From NCBI RefSeq assembly GCF_037126435.1, contig NZ_CP147020.1, positions 496,001 through 560,000 of the forward strand: DNA of 64,000 bases, in the 5' to 3' direction. This stretch comes from Bernardetia sp. ABR2-2B. GTDB lineage: Bacteria > Bacteroidota > Bacteroidia > Cytophagales > Bernardetiaceae. Numbering within the stretch: position 1 is the first letter of the stretch; each line of letters opens with the position of its first letter. Made by a program: the position numbers and the translations under genes. The notes under the pieces are model-generated. The model was not told the DNA's origin, made no database searches, and was given only the letters and a program-made list of their open reading frames with translations. Shown here one piece after another: positions 40,144 through 48,795 of this stretch.

Positions 40144-42624
40144 ATGAAAAAAATAATCTACTATCTTTTTGTTTTTAGTATAGGGTTTTCATCTTGTGAT
40201 ACTAAAAAGTCATCTATCAAAGAAAATAATCCCTCTGATACTACTTCTATAATAACAAATTCTACGATAGAAACAGAAGAGAACTTACCCAAAGAAGAGG
40301 TTTCTGTCTCTTATAAAACAGGCTTATTAGAGAATGATTATTATACTATTGACCTCAATCAAGATTTATCTAATAAATCATTGGAGGAATTGCGTTTGCT
40401 TCGTAATGCGCTTGTTGCAAAGCAAGGATATTTATTTATGAGTGCAGATTTACGTGGTTTTTTTTCGGCTCAAGGTTGGTATGATGATGTAATGATGCAA
40501 CGTTGGGAAGCTGAAGATGAGGGCAGAGAAATAAAACCAATAGCATTAAACACAGAAGAAAGTGCTTTTGCAAACAAAATAAAGGCTTTAGAGGAAGATA
40601 AAAAGAAAGAAAATTATATTGAAGTAGATGGCAAAAGAGTTCCTAATATTAATAATGTTGTTAATCTTTGGCAATATGAAAATGTAGATGAGGGGTTTTT
40701 GAAAAAAGTAGCTCAAAATGGTTTTGCGATTGTACCTAATGATAATATTCAGTTTTTTCATGTCTATGAAGAAAATGACTATCGCCAAACGCCAAATTTT
40801 GTAACAAGTGATATGTATTTACAGCTTTTTCATATGTATTTTATGTATGTCTTGAGGACATTGGAAGAAGAGAATTTTTCTCCTATGTTGGCAGATCTTT
40901 GTGAGGGCTTATATAATGCAAATTACAAATTAGCTCAAACCGAAGCTAACCTAGAATTAAAAGAAGCTGCCGAATGGAACTCTACCTATTTCGCAATTGC
41001 ACTACATTTATTAAATCAACAAAATAAACCTGTCATTGCAGCACATCAAAAGTTTTACAAACAAGAAATTAAGAATGTACTGGCTCAAAGTGATGATACT
41101 TCTGAATTTTTAGATTATAAAATTACAGACTTTCCGTATAGCCTTTTCAAACCTCGTGGACATTATACTCGGAAAAAAACACTTCAAAATTATTTTCGTG
41201 CTATGATTTGGATTCAGACTGTTCCCCAATGTTTAGATAAAGACAATCATTTGCGTAGAATGGCTCTCAATGCACACTTTTTGAATACCGAAAAATCAAC
41301 ACAAGGAAAATCTCTTATTCAGCTGTATAAAGGAATTTTAGAACCTACTACTTTTTTGATTGGAGAACCTGATAACCTTTCTGCACTCAACATTGTCAAT
41401 CTTTTGGGAGAAATAGGCATTCAATCTCCTCAAACGCTTACCCAAAAAGCTCCTTTACAAGCTCTCAGAACCAAATTACAGACTTTAGCCAAAACATTAA
41501 ATAAAATAAAACCTGAAGTAGAAAGAAGTTGTCCTGATAAAATCAATTTGATGCCTCAACGCTATTTAGTCGATAATGAAATTTTGCAGCGTTTGGTAGA
41601 TATCAAAGAAGGAGAACCTTCAAAACGTCCTTTTCCGAAAGGTTTAGATGTTTTTGCAGCCTTCGGAAATAAAGCAGCTCAGAAAAACTTAGTAGAAGTC
41701 TATGATGAAAAAGATAATTGGGAAGAATATATGCCACGTTTAGAAGGCTTACAAAACAAACTCAAAGACTACAACGAGTGGGACGAAGCTGTCTATAATA
41801 AATGGATTTATACACTTTTGGGTAGTTTTGATTATGATAAACGAACTCCTCCACACCTCAAAAGTGATGCTTGGGATTTGAAAACACTCAATACGAGTCT
41901 TGCTTCATGGGCAGAACTCAAACACGATGCTATTCTGTATGCCGAGCAACCGATGGCAGCCGAGTGTGGTGGTGGTGGTCCTCCAGATCCGTACACGATG
42001 GGTTATGTAGAACCAAATGCTGTTTTTTGGAAACGTCTTTTAGAGCTAGTTGATTTGAATAAAGAGTTACTACAAAAACATAATTTATTCAAAACCTTTG
42101 AAGAAAAAACAACTCAAATGCGTGAACAGATAGAGTTTTTGAATAGAATTTCTGAAAAGCAATTAGCAAATCAAAAAGTAACAGAATTAGAATTTAGACA
42201 ATTAGAGTATATTGGAGGAAGTGTTGAAATGTTTACGCTTTCTATCATTGATAATCAACTTTCATATCTGGATAGTTGGGAAAATGTAACTGGAACAGAC
42301 AAATCAGTTGCTGTGGTGGCTGATATTTATACAAATAATCTTGATACAGAAAAAACTGGGGTTTTGCACGTTGGTGTGGGAAAAGTAAATGATATTTTTG
42401 TGATTGTGGAAATTGGTGGATATCTATATCTTACTCGTGGAGGAACTTTTGGCTATCACGAGTTTGTAAAAGACCCAAATACAAGATTAAATGACGAAGA
42501 ATGGCAAAAGATTTTGGAAACAGATGATAAGCCAAGTCTTCCGAAATTTCTAAATCCAATTTTGTATGAAGGACAACAGAAACCAAAATCAAATGAGAAA
42601 GTAATGTATAGTTCGGGTTGTTAA
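40144..42624 (+). CDS. DUF3160/YARHG-domain lipoprotein
   Basis: 826 residues; lipoprotein signal (IIYYLFVFSIGFSSC, Cys 19). Residues about 75-125: YARHG domain (LRLLRNALVAKQGYLFMSAD LRGFF, broken for length, GWYDDV). The rest is the large DUF3160 domain: TPNFVTSDMYLQLFHMYF, WIQTVPQCLDKDNHLRRM, and a C-terminal beta portion. Unusual cluster AECGGGGPPDPYTMGYVEP near residue 600. The biochemical role of DUF3160 is unknown; the protein should be anchored to the outer membrane or periplasmic face. ATG start. Confidence 0.85.
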   Translation: MKKIIYYLFVFSIGFSSCDTKKSSIKENNPSDTTSIITNSTIETEENLPKEEVSVSYKTGLLENDYYTIDLNQDLSNKSLEELRLLRNALVAKQGYLFMSADLRGFFSAQGWYDDVMMQRWEAEDEGREIKPIALNTEESAFANKIKALEEDKKKENYIEVDGKRVPNINNVVNLWQYENVDEGFLKKVAQNGFAIVPNDNIQFFHVYEENDYRQTPNFVTSDMYLQLFHMYFMYVLRTLEEENFSPMLADLCEGLYNANYKLAQTEANLELKEAAEWNSTYFAIALHLLNQQNKPVIAAHQKFYKQEIKNVLAQSDDTSEFLDYKITDFPYSLFKPRGHYTRKKTLQNYFRAMIWIQTVPQCLDKDNHLRRMALNAHFLNTEKSTQGKSLIQLYKGILEPTTFLIGEPDNLSALNIVNLLGEIGIQSPQTLTQKAPLQALRTKLQTLAKTLNKIKPEVERSCPDKINLMPQRYLVDNEILQRLVDIKEGEPSKRPFPKGLDVFAAFGNKAAQKNLVEVYDEKDNWEEYMPRLEGLQNKLKDYNEWDEAVYNKWIYTLLGSFDYDKRTPPHLKSDAWDLKTLNTSLASWAELKHDAILYAEQPMAAECGGGGPPDPYTMGYVEPNAVFWKRLLELVDLNKELLQKHNLFKTFEEKTTQMREQIEFLNRISEKQLANQKVTELEFRQLEYIGGSVEMFTLSIIDNQLSYLDSWENVTGTDKSVAVVADIYTNNLDTEKTGVLHVGVGKVNDIFVIVEIGGYLYLTRGGTFGYHEFVKDPNTRLNDEEWQKILETDDKPSLPKFLNPILYEGQQKPKSNEKVMYSSGC

Positions 42625-42688
42625 GAAAAAAGTAAATTTATTCATGTTTTTGAAACGTATTTGTCTTTTATTCAGTTATTCTATTTTA

Positions 42689-42845
42689 GAGCTTGTTTAA
42701 TTTTTTATTTTGATAGCGAAAATGAAAGAATTTTAGCATAATCAAGGCATTTTTGAAGAGAATAGCGAGTTATTTGATGATAAAATAATGAAGATTATGT
42801 TCAAATTACTCGTTTGAAGCAAAAATAAAAATTTCAAACATGCTC
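42689..42845. mobile_element. MITE-like element, 157 bp
   Basis: Terminal inverted repeats: left GAGCTTGTTTAATTTTTTAT, right (read inward) GAGCATGTTTGAAATTTTTA, about 22 of 26 matching with small gaps. Flanked by TTA on both sides (42686-42688, 42846-42848), a possible 3-bp target duplication. No coding capacity; probably mobilised by a transposase encoded elsewhere. It fills most of the 334-bp gap 42625-42958. Confidence 0.65.
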
Positions 42846-42958
42846 TTAATGGTCTTTTGATTTATTATGAAATAAAATTGCAACATCAACTCTATTTTTT
42901 TTCGTAAAGCAAGAAAAGTAGCCATTTTACATAAAAATCTATCAAACACAATAAAATT

Positions 42959-43174
42959 ATGAGCAAGAAGAAAGATAAAAAAATGAAAGTAAACCCTGAA
43001 TTAGAAGGATTGAATGTTCATGTCAATGAGTTTGGCGAAATCGTAACTTCTTATGATGCAGAGGATATAAATAAGTTTTTAGACAAAACACTCTACGATA
43101 AAAAAATAAGAAATCAAGATGCAAAAACAGGCTCTTTAAAAGAAAAACACAAAAAACAAGACGAAGAAGAATAG
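42959..43174 (+). CDS. Conserved-looking small charged protein
   Basis: 71 residues from ATG 42959. Lys-rich ends enclose a core NPELEGLNVHVNEFGEIVTS YD...INKFLDKTLYDKK, which I recall from small Bacteroidota proteins of unknown function near housekeeping genes. No signal or membrane segment; cytoplasmic. Function unknown. Confidence 0.65.
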   Translation: MSKKKDKKMKVNPELEGLNVHVNEFGEIVTSYDAEDINKFLDKTLYDKKIRNQDAKTGSLKEKHKKQDEEE

Positions 43175-43259
43175 AAACACTTCTTTATTTTTGATTTGAT
43201 AAACCAAAACCTTTACCGTTATTTTGACTGATGATAAGTAATTGAGTAAAATTAAATAT

Positions 43260-43353
43260 AACGAAACCCACGATTAAAATCGTGGGAAAACCTTTAAAAT
43301 AGGAATAAAAACAGACTTCCTGCTATCCCATAACTAAAGTTATGGGTTTCGTT
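43260..43353. repeat. REP-like doublet, family 2, with outer inverted repeats
   Basis: Two hairpins, CCCACGATT-AA-AATCGTGGG (43267-43286) and CCCATAACT-AA-AGTTATGGG (43327-43346), inside an 11-bp outer inverted repeat AACGAAACCCA (43260-43270) / TGGGTTTCGTT (43343-43353). A third small stem AGGAA/TTCCT lies between. A related single hairpin is at 60857-60886. Non-coding, between small genes. Confidence 0.75.
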
Positions 43354-43460
43354 TTAAAACCAAATTTTACCATTAATTTATAATTAAATCTGCTCAATTA
43401 TTCATGTGGTGTATTTTGGCTTATCATTTTTTTTGTCAATTATTTTATTAAAAAATTACC

Positions 43461-43997
43461 ATGAAACTCAACTTACTGTTTTCTGCATTTTTCATTTGTT
43501 TTATTTTTATAGGAAGTGAAGTTTTTTCACAAGTTAATCCAAACTCAAAAGATTATTACCTGACACTCAACAAACCTGGGCGCAAGAAACGTATTCGTTT
43601 TTATATAGGCGACGAGTTGAAGTTCAAGCTTAAAGAAGAGAATTTTAAACGAACAGCTACTATTACAGCTATGGATTCGAACTCTATAACAATAAATGGA
43701 GTAGCCAAAATTCCTTTAGAAGAATTTAGAGTAATTCAAATAAGCAAAAAACGTATAAAAGCTGCTCGTGTACTAGGAACAAATGGAGGTTTTTTATTTA
43801 TAGGTTTAGGTATTGGAAATACTTTATTGAAAAATAATGGTTCAGAAGCAATGATATACGGTGGTATTATTTCAGTAATAGCAGCACAATTTCTTAGACT
43901 CTTTGAAAACCGTAATTATAAACTTAACTCCTATCGTTACTTGAGAACTGTTCCTCATTGGGAAGGTTTGGATTTAGAAAAAACAAAGAGCTATTAA
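43461..43997 (+). CDS. Exported protein with membrane segments, unknown
   Basis: 178 residues; signal peptide (LLFSAFFICFIFIGSEVFS, cut before QVN). A beta-rich part (RKKRIRFYIGDELKFKLKEE, ATITAMDSNSITINGVAKIP) resembles a PilZ- or SH3-like strand array but is not assigned. Residues about 110-150 contain two weakly hydrophobic glycine-rich segments (GTNGGFLFIGLGIGNTLL, MIYGGIISVIAAQFL). ATG start. Function unknown. Confidence 0.6.
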   Translation: MKLNLLFSAFFICFIFIGSEVFSQVNPNSKDYYLTLNKPGRKKRIRFYIGDELKFKLKEENFKRTATITAMDSNSITINGVAKIPLEEFRVIQISKKRIKAARVLGTNGGFLFIGLGIGNTLLKNNGSEAMIYGGIISVIAAQFLRLFENRNYKLNSYRYLRTVPHWEGLDLEKTKSY

Positions 43998-44247
43998 GAA
44001 CAGATTATGACGAAAAGTACAATTTAGTAATGATAAGTTTCAATAAAAATCACTTTTTTCTCTTCTGATACTATTTTGCATATATTTTTTAGGTAAAAAA
44101 ATTATGAAATTTGGGATTAATTTGCGTTATTCGGAAAGATTTTTTGAGAAAAACATTCAAGAAATAAGAACAAAACCAATAACACACAAATTAGACATTT
44201 TTTATTTTTAGTTATATACAACTCATTTTTACTTCAACCTGCTCTTT

Positions 44248-45099
44248 GTGAAAGAATTTCAAACACTTCTACAAAAATATACAAATCAACATTCACGCTT
44301 TTTAAGTGTCGATGGCGTACTTATTCATTATCGAATTGAGGGAAAAGGCGAGCCTCTCGTCTTATTACATGGTGCTTTCTCGTCTTTACATACTTTTGAA
44401 GAATGGACAAAAAGGCTTTCTAAAAAGTATCAAATTATACGATTAGATTTACCAGGCTTTGCCCTTACGGGAACTGTTCCTGATGATGATTATTCAATGA
44501 AAAGACATCTTTATTATCTAAACAGTTTTCTAGAAACATTAGGAATAAAAGAATTTCATTTAGGAGGAAGTTCTTTAGGTGGTTGGGTAGCGTGGGAATA
44601 TGCCCTTCATTATCCCAAAAAAGTAAAAAAATTAATTTTGATAGATGCTGCAGGTTTTTTAGATGCTCAAAGTATTCCCTTGCCTTTCAAAATGGCTCGT
44701 ACTCCGTTTTTTGGTCGTGTAATCAAATATGTCATTCAGCACAATGTTTTGGAGCAATTTGTACGAGAGGTGTATTATAATCAATCCAAAATTACTCCTC
44801 AAATGATAGAGCGTTATTACGAACTTTTCACTAGAGATGGAAATCCAGAAGCATTTCTATTACTTGTAAATAACAAACACAAGGAAAATACAAAGAACCT
44901 CAAAAATCTTTCAATGCCTGTTTTAATAATGTGGGGACGTGAAGACCGTTGGATTCCTGTCCGTAATGCACATCGTTTTCATGAGCTTATTCCACAAAAT
45001 AGAATGTTGATTTATGAACGTGTCGGACATTTGCCGATGGAAGAAGCTCCTGTTCAAACAAGCAAAGCTGTTGTAAAATTTTTGAGTGAAGAATTTTAA
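44248..45099 (+). CDS. Alpha/beta hydrolase
   Basis: 283 residues from GTG 44248. Complete alpha/beta-hydrolase triad pattern: oxyanion strand LVLLHGAFSS, nucleophile elbow GGSSLGGW (Ser about 108), acid in WGREDRWIPV (Asp about 230), and His in ERVGHLPMEEAP (about 260). Resembles esterase/lyase-type members with a small helical cap (PFFGRVIKYVIQ, MIERYYELFTRDG). No signal peptide, so cytoplasmic. Substrate cannot be told. Monocistronic. Confidence 0.88.
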   Translation: MKEFQTLLQKYTNQHSRFLSVDGVLIHYRIEGKGEPLVLLHGAFSSLHTFEEWTKRLSKKYQIIRLDLPGFALTGTVPDDDYSMKRHLYYLNSFLETLGIKEFHLGGSSLGGWVAWEYALHYPKKVKKLILIDAAGFLDAQSIPLPFKMARTPFFGRVIKYVIQHNVLEQFVREVYYNQSKITPQMIERYYELFTRDGNPEAFLLLVNNKHKENTKNLKNLSMPVLIMWGREDRWIPVRNAHRFHELIPQNRMLIYERVGHLPMEEAPVQTSKAVVKFLSEEF

Positions 45100-45289
45100 G
45101 ATTATTTCATAAAACAAGTTTATAAGAGTATAAAGTTTGAAAACTCCCATTACTACAAAAAACAGAAATATTGTAATAGATATTCTAAGAGCTTTTTATA
45201 ATTTCTTATTCAATATTGCTTATTTTACTATCCTATTTTTTAGGAAAAATAACCTCTAATTACTTCTCTGAACCTTTAAATAATTATCT

Positions 45290-45490
45290 TAGGAAGAGCA
45301 AAGGAATAGGCTAAATCTACAACTGCCACTAATCTTTTACTGATTTTATTACAGGAAAAATGGTTCGTTTGAAAAGGTGGCTATTTATATAACCTACCCC
45401 AGACACTCCGAAGTAGGGGAGAAAAGCCTATTCAAAGTCCCATTGCTTACAGCGAGGGCTTCGCCGTTTAGGGAGGTCGCATTTTTTTGT
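45290..45490 (+). ncRNA. Candidate structured RNA or dispersed structured repeat
   Basis: A 200-nt, relatively GC-rich island in the 549-bp gap before pheT. Nested complementary segments: AGCAA/TTGCT (45297-45301, 45443-45447), GAATAGGCT/AGCCTATTC (45304-45312, 45425-45433), GCCAC/GTGGC (45325-45329, 45377-45381), CCTAC/GTAGG (45393-45397, 45413-45417), forming a multibranch shape. A small GGC-TTC-GCC hairpin inside GCGA...TCGC (45452-45480) is followed by T7, like a terminator. It does not match tmRNA, RNase P or SRP RNA hallmarks that I know. It could also be an intergenic repeat. Confidence 0.4.
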
Positions 45491-45545
45491 CTAGTAGTGT
45501 GGTAGTTTACATTAATTTGTTATAGATAATTTACGAAAAACTTCT

Positions 45546-45553
45546 TACCTTCG
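45546..45553 (+). promoter_or_regulatory. Candidate -7 box of pheT
   Basis: TACCTTCG, one mismatch from TAnnTTTG, about 96 bp before ATG 45649. If used, the mRNA would start near 45560 and contain the leader hairpin. Confidence 0.35.
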
Positions 45554-45580
45554 CATCTATAAAAAAATTATAAGCAAACC

Positions 45581-45625
45581 CTAAGGGTTTTAGCTGCGCT
45601 GACTTGTCAGTTCAGAAACCCTTAG
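45581..45625 (+). promoter_or_regulatory. Leader hairpin of pheT
   Basis: CTAAGGGTTT (45581-45590) pairs perfectly with AAACCCTTAG (45616-45625); inside, CTGAC-TT-GTCAG (45599-45610) forms a second stem. No U-tract, so not a terminator. It ends 23 bp before the pheT ATG and may modulate translation or be an RNA-binding site. Confidence 0.45.
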
Positions 45626-45648
45626 AGTCTAGAATTGATATTATAACT

Positions 45649-48132
45649 ATGAACATTTCACTTAGCTGGCTCAAAAAATATATTCAACTTGAAGAATCTG
45701 CTGAAAAAATAGCAGAATATCTGACCGAAACAGGATTAGAAGTAGAAGGAATCGAAACTTTCGAACAAATAAAAGGTGGTTTGAAAGGTTTTGTAGTGGG
45801 CGAAGTAATGACGTGTGAGCAGCACCCAAATGCTGACCGTTTGCGTGTTACGACTGTCGATATTGGAAAAGAAGAAAATTTACATATCGTTTGTGGTGCG
45901 CCAAATATTGCTAAAGGACAAAAAGTAATCGTGGCTACAATCGGAACAATGCTTTACCCTAAAGAGGGAGAGCCATTCAAAATCAAAAAAGGAAAAATCA
46001 GAGGAGAGGTTTCAGAAGGAATGGTTTGTGCCGAAGACGAACTAGGCTTGGGAACAGAACACGACGGTATTTTGGTCTTAGAAGGCGAGAAAGCACAGCA
46101 TAAAAACGGAACAAAAGCAAGTAAAGTTTTTGACTTGCAAAATGATACAGTTTTAGAAATTGGACTTACTCCAAACCGAGTAGATGCAGCTTCACATTAC
46201 GGAACGGCTAGAGACTTAAAAGCTCGTTTGGAATTACCTTTGTGTAAACCCAATACAGAAAAATTTGATGAGCTAGAGAAGGAGATTAGCAAAGAGAAAG
46301 CCGTTCAAGTAGAAATAAAAAATGCAGAGGCTTGTCCAAGATACGCAGGAGTAACCCTCAAAAATGTAAAAGTAGCTCCTTCTCCAGCGTGGCTCAAAAT
46401 GGCTTTGGAATCTATTGGTCAGAAATCAATCAATAATGTAGTCGATATTACAAATCATGTTTTACATTCTTTTGGGCAGCCTTTACACGCCTTTGATGCT
46501 GATAAAATTAAAGGAAATAAGATTGTAGTTTCTACCCTTAAAAGCAAGACAGAATTTGTAGCTTTAGACAATGAAAAATATAAATTAGCAGAAAGTGATT
46601 TGATGATTTGTGATGCTGAATTGAATCCTCTCTGTATTGCTGGTGTTTTTGGTGGTGCAGATTCGGGTGTTTCTGATGCTACGACGAATATATTTTTAGA
46701 ATCAGCTTATTTTTCGCCTGATTTTGTTCGTAAGACATCAAAAATCCACGACCTTTTTACAGATGCTTCTTTCCGTTTTGCTCGTGGGACTGACCCAAAT
46801 AATGTTCTTTATCCACTCAAATACGCAGCACTTTTAATTCAAGAAATTGCAGGAACGGAAGAAACAATTTTTAGTGAAGTTACAGATTTATATTCTCAAA
46901 AAATTGATAATCCAACTTTTGAAGTTTCGTACAACTATCTGAACACACTTATCGGAAACGATATTCCTAAGGAAACTGTAAAACGTATCTTGATGGATTT
47001 AGATATTGAAATTATAAAAGAAAATACGAATGAAACGGAGGAGTCTATAACGGTTTCAGTTCCTACGTATCGTGTCGATGTTTTGAAACCTGCTGATATT
47101 GCAGAAGAAGTTTTGCGTATCTATGGACTAAATAATATTGATTTTCCACAGACGGCAGCGACAGATTATATTGCGCCTTCTATCTCAAAAGACCAAGAAA
47201 TTCGTAAGAAAACAGCTGATATTTTGGTAGGAATGGGCTTTTCTGAAATGATGAATAATTCACTTACTTCTTCTAATTATGCAAAGGCAGTAGGGATAGA
47301 AAATACAAGTGTAAAAATGCTAAATCCATTGAGTGAGGATTTGGATGTAATGCGTCAGAGTTTGCTTTTTGGTGGCTTGGAAAGTATCACAAGAAACTTA
47401 AACAGACAAGAAGAACTCATCAAAGGTTTTGAGTTTGGAAAAGTATATTCTAAAATAGAAGAACCGAAAGATGAACAACACAAATATTTTGAAGAGTGGC
47501 AACTAGGAATTTTCTTGACAGGACAAACGCCTACTTCATGGAATGCAAAGGCTACTCCAGTAGATTATTTTGAACTTTCTAGTGTCGTTCAAAGAATTTT
47601 GAAAGCAGTAGGTTTTGATATTTCTGATTTTGACCAAAATAAATTAAGTGAAGACAATGAACTTCAATACGGAATTGAACTGACAAAAAGAACAGGTAAA
47701 GATTCTTTTGAGCAAATTTTGAAAATGGGATTGGTAAAGAAAAAACTGTGTAAATTGACTGATACAAATACAGAAGTTTTTTATGCTCAAATTCGTTGGG
47801 AAATTCTTTTAGGGCAAAAAATCAAACCAAGAGAGTTTTCTGAGCTTTCAAAATTCCCTATTGTGCGTCGTGATTTGTCTATCGTTTTGGATAAAAAAGT
47901 TTCATTTGCTGATGTCCAGAAAATAGCTCAAAAGACAGAAAGAAAGATTTTACAAAACGTTTCTGTTTTTGATATTTACGAAGGAGATAAAATGGAAGAA
48001 GGCAAAAAATCGTATTCTGTTGCTTTTTCACTGCAAGACAAAAATAAAACGCTAGACGAAAAAACGATTGACAAAACAATGCAACGACTTATTTCTGCCT
48101 ATGAAAAAGAAGGCGCATTGATTAGAAAATAG
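45649..48132 (+). CDS. pheT: Phenylalanine-tRNA ligase beta subunit
   Basis: 827 residues from ATG 45649 (MNISLSWLKKYIQL, the family start); an upstream reading from 45604 would run through the leader hairpin. Partner of PheS in charging tRNA-Phe. Domains in order: N-terminal helix, EMAP-like tRNA-binding OB fold (VVGEVMTCEQHPNADRLRV, GMVCAEDELGLG), B3/B4 editing domain (NVVDITNHVLHSFGQPLHAF), B5 (RILMDLDIEI, AEEVLRIYGLNNI), and C-terminal anticodon-binding FDX-ACB (ELSKFPIVRRDLSIVL to the end). pheS is not adjacent, as often in Bacteroidota. Strong terminator follows. Confidence 0.96.
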   Translation: MNISLSWLKKYIQLEESAEKIAEYLTETGLEVEGIETFEQIKGGLKGFVVGEVMTCEQHPNADRLRVTTVDIGKEENLHIVCGAPNIAKGQKVIVATIGTMLYPKEGEPFKIKKGKIRGEVSEGMVCAEDELGLGTEHDGILVLEGEKAQHKNGTKASKVFDLQNDTVLEIGLTPNRVDAASHYGTARDLKARLELPLCKPNTEKFDELEKEISKEKAVQVEIKNAEACPRYAGVTLKNVKVAPSPAWLKMALESIGQKSINNVVDITNHVLHSFGQPLHAFDADKIKGNKIVVSTLKSKTEFVALDNEKYKLAESDLMICDAELNPLCIAGVFGGADSGVSDATTNIFLESAYFSPDFVRKTSKIHDLFTDASFRFARGTDPNNVLYPLKYAALLIQEIAGTEETIFSEVTDLYSQKIDNPTFEVSYNYLNTLIGNDIPKETVKRILMDLDIEIIKENTNETEESITVSVPTYRVDVLKPADIAEEVLRIYGLNNIDFPQTAATDYIAPSISKDQEIRKKTADILVGMGFSEMMNNSLTSSNYAKAVGIENTSVKMLNPLSEDLDVMRQSLLFGGLESITRNLNRQEELIKGFEFGKVYSKIEEPKDEQHKYFEEWQLGIFLTGQTPTSWNAKATPVDYFELSSVVQRILKAVGFDISDFDQNKLSEDNELQYGIELTKRTGKDSFEQILKMGLVKKKLCKLTDTNTEVFYAQIRWEILLGQKIKPREFSELSKFPIVRRDLSIVLDKKVSFADVQKIAQKTERKILQNVSVFDIYEGDKMEEGKKSYSVAFSLQDKNKTLDEKTIDKTMQRLISAYEKEGALIRK

Positions 48133-48137
48133 TTTTC

Positions 48138-48170
48138 TAGTCGTCGGTGGGGACACCGACAACGGCAGGA
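48138..48170 (+). repeat. REP-like hairpin, family 1, copy D
   Basis: TAGTCGTCGGTGGGGACACC followed by GACAACGGCAGGA: stem GTCGGTG/CACCGAC (48143-48149, 48154-48160), loop GGGA, tail AACGGCAGG shared with copy A. Between the pheT stop and its terminator. Confidence 0.65.
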
Positions 48171-48203
48171 AAATGTAGCCGATACTTTAGTGTAGGAAAT
48201 GTT

Positions 48204-48233
48204 AGGGATAAAGCACACTTTATCCCTTTTTTT
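48204..48233 (+). terminator. Terminator of pheT
   Basis: Perfect 10-bp stem AGGGATAAAG / CTTTATCCCT (48204-48213, 48218-48227), loop CACA, then seven T. Confidence 0.85.
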
Positions 48234-48238
48234 ATGTC

Positions 48239-48664
48239 TTACTTTTTCAATTGAATGTTTGCATCTGCTTTCAAACAAAACTCTCCTTTTAACTTACTGG
48301 CTACTAAATCTCCAAAAGTTAAATGTGTTTTTTGTTCTCCTAAGATAAACTTGAATACTCTTCGTATTTTTGGAAAAAAATAAATTATAGTATGTATCAA
48401 AATGATAAAAGGAAAAATTAAAAGAAGGAAAAGTTCTTTTAAAGACCAAACTTCTGAATAAAAATGCTTATCGTAATCAAAATTCTCATAACTTACTTTG
48501 TACTTTTCAAAATATTCTTCTAGTAAAAAAACATTATCAGCTCCCCAAAAACCTAATTCATTATCAATTGTAGCAGAAAGAATTATGCTTTTATTTGTTC
48601 CTCTTTCAAGAAATACCTTGATTTCTAAATAAGATTCTTTAATTTCTTTGTAGGTAAATTCCAT
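48239..48664 (-). CDS. DUF1493-like protein with inserted membrane segment
   Basis: ATG 48664 gives 141 residues (a longer frame from 48709 adds 15 odd residues). IDNELGFWGADNVFLLEEYF EKYKVSYENFDYDKHF and the ending LTFGDLVASKLKGEF match the two halves of DUF1493, a small acyl-carrier-like fold (L-G--GDDA-ELLE-F...F, and LTV-DL...G-W). Between them is a hydrophobic segment LLLIFPFIILIHTIIYFF and a basic stretch, as in membrane-tethered members. Function unknown. Confidence 0.6.
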   Translation of the reverse strand: MEFTYKEIKESYLEIKVFLERGTNKSIILSATIDNELGFWGADNVFLLEEYFEKYKVSYENFDYDKHFYSEVWSLKELFLLLIFPFIILIHTIIYFFPKIRRVFKFILGEQKTHLTFGDLVASKLKGEFCLKADANIQLKK

Positions 48665-48795
48665 AAATTTATTCTTTTGAGTTATGTTCTTAAAATTTAA
48701 AGCATACAAAGAAATTTCCTTTCTACTGCAACGCTTTATACTTTATTTGACGTACTGTAAACATATTACAGATTTTTAAGAAAAAAAATAAAATC

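Noticed and set aside
45290-45490. tmRNA, RNase P or SRP RNA
   Set aside because: Hallmark sequences (tmRNA TTCGA T-arm end, RNase P GAAAGTCC core, SRP GGAAGCAGC-type loop) are absent.
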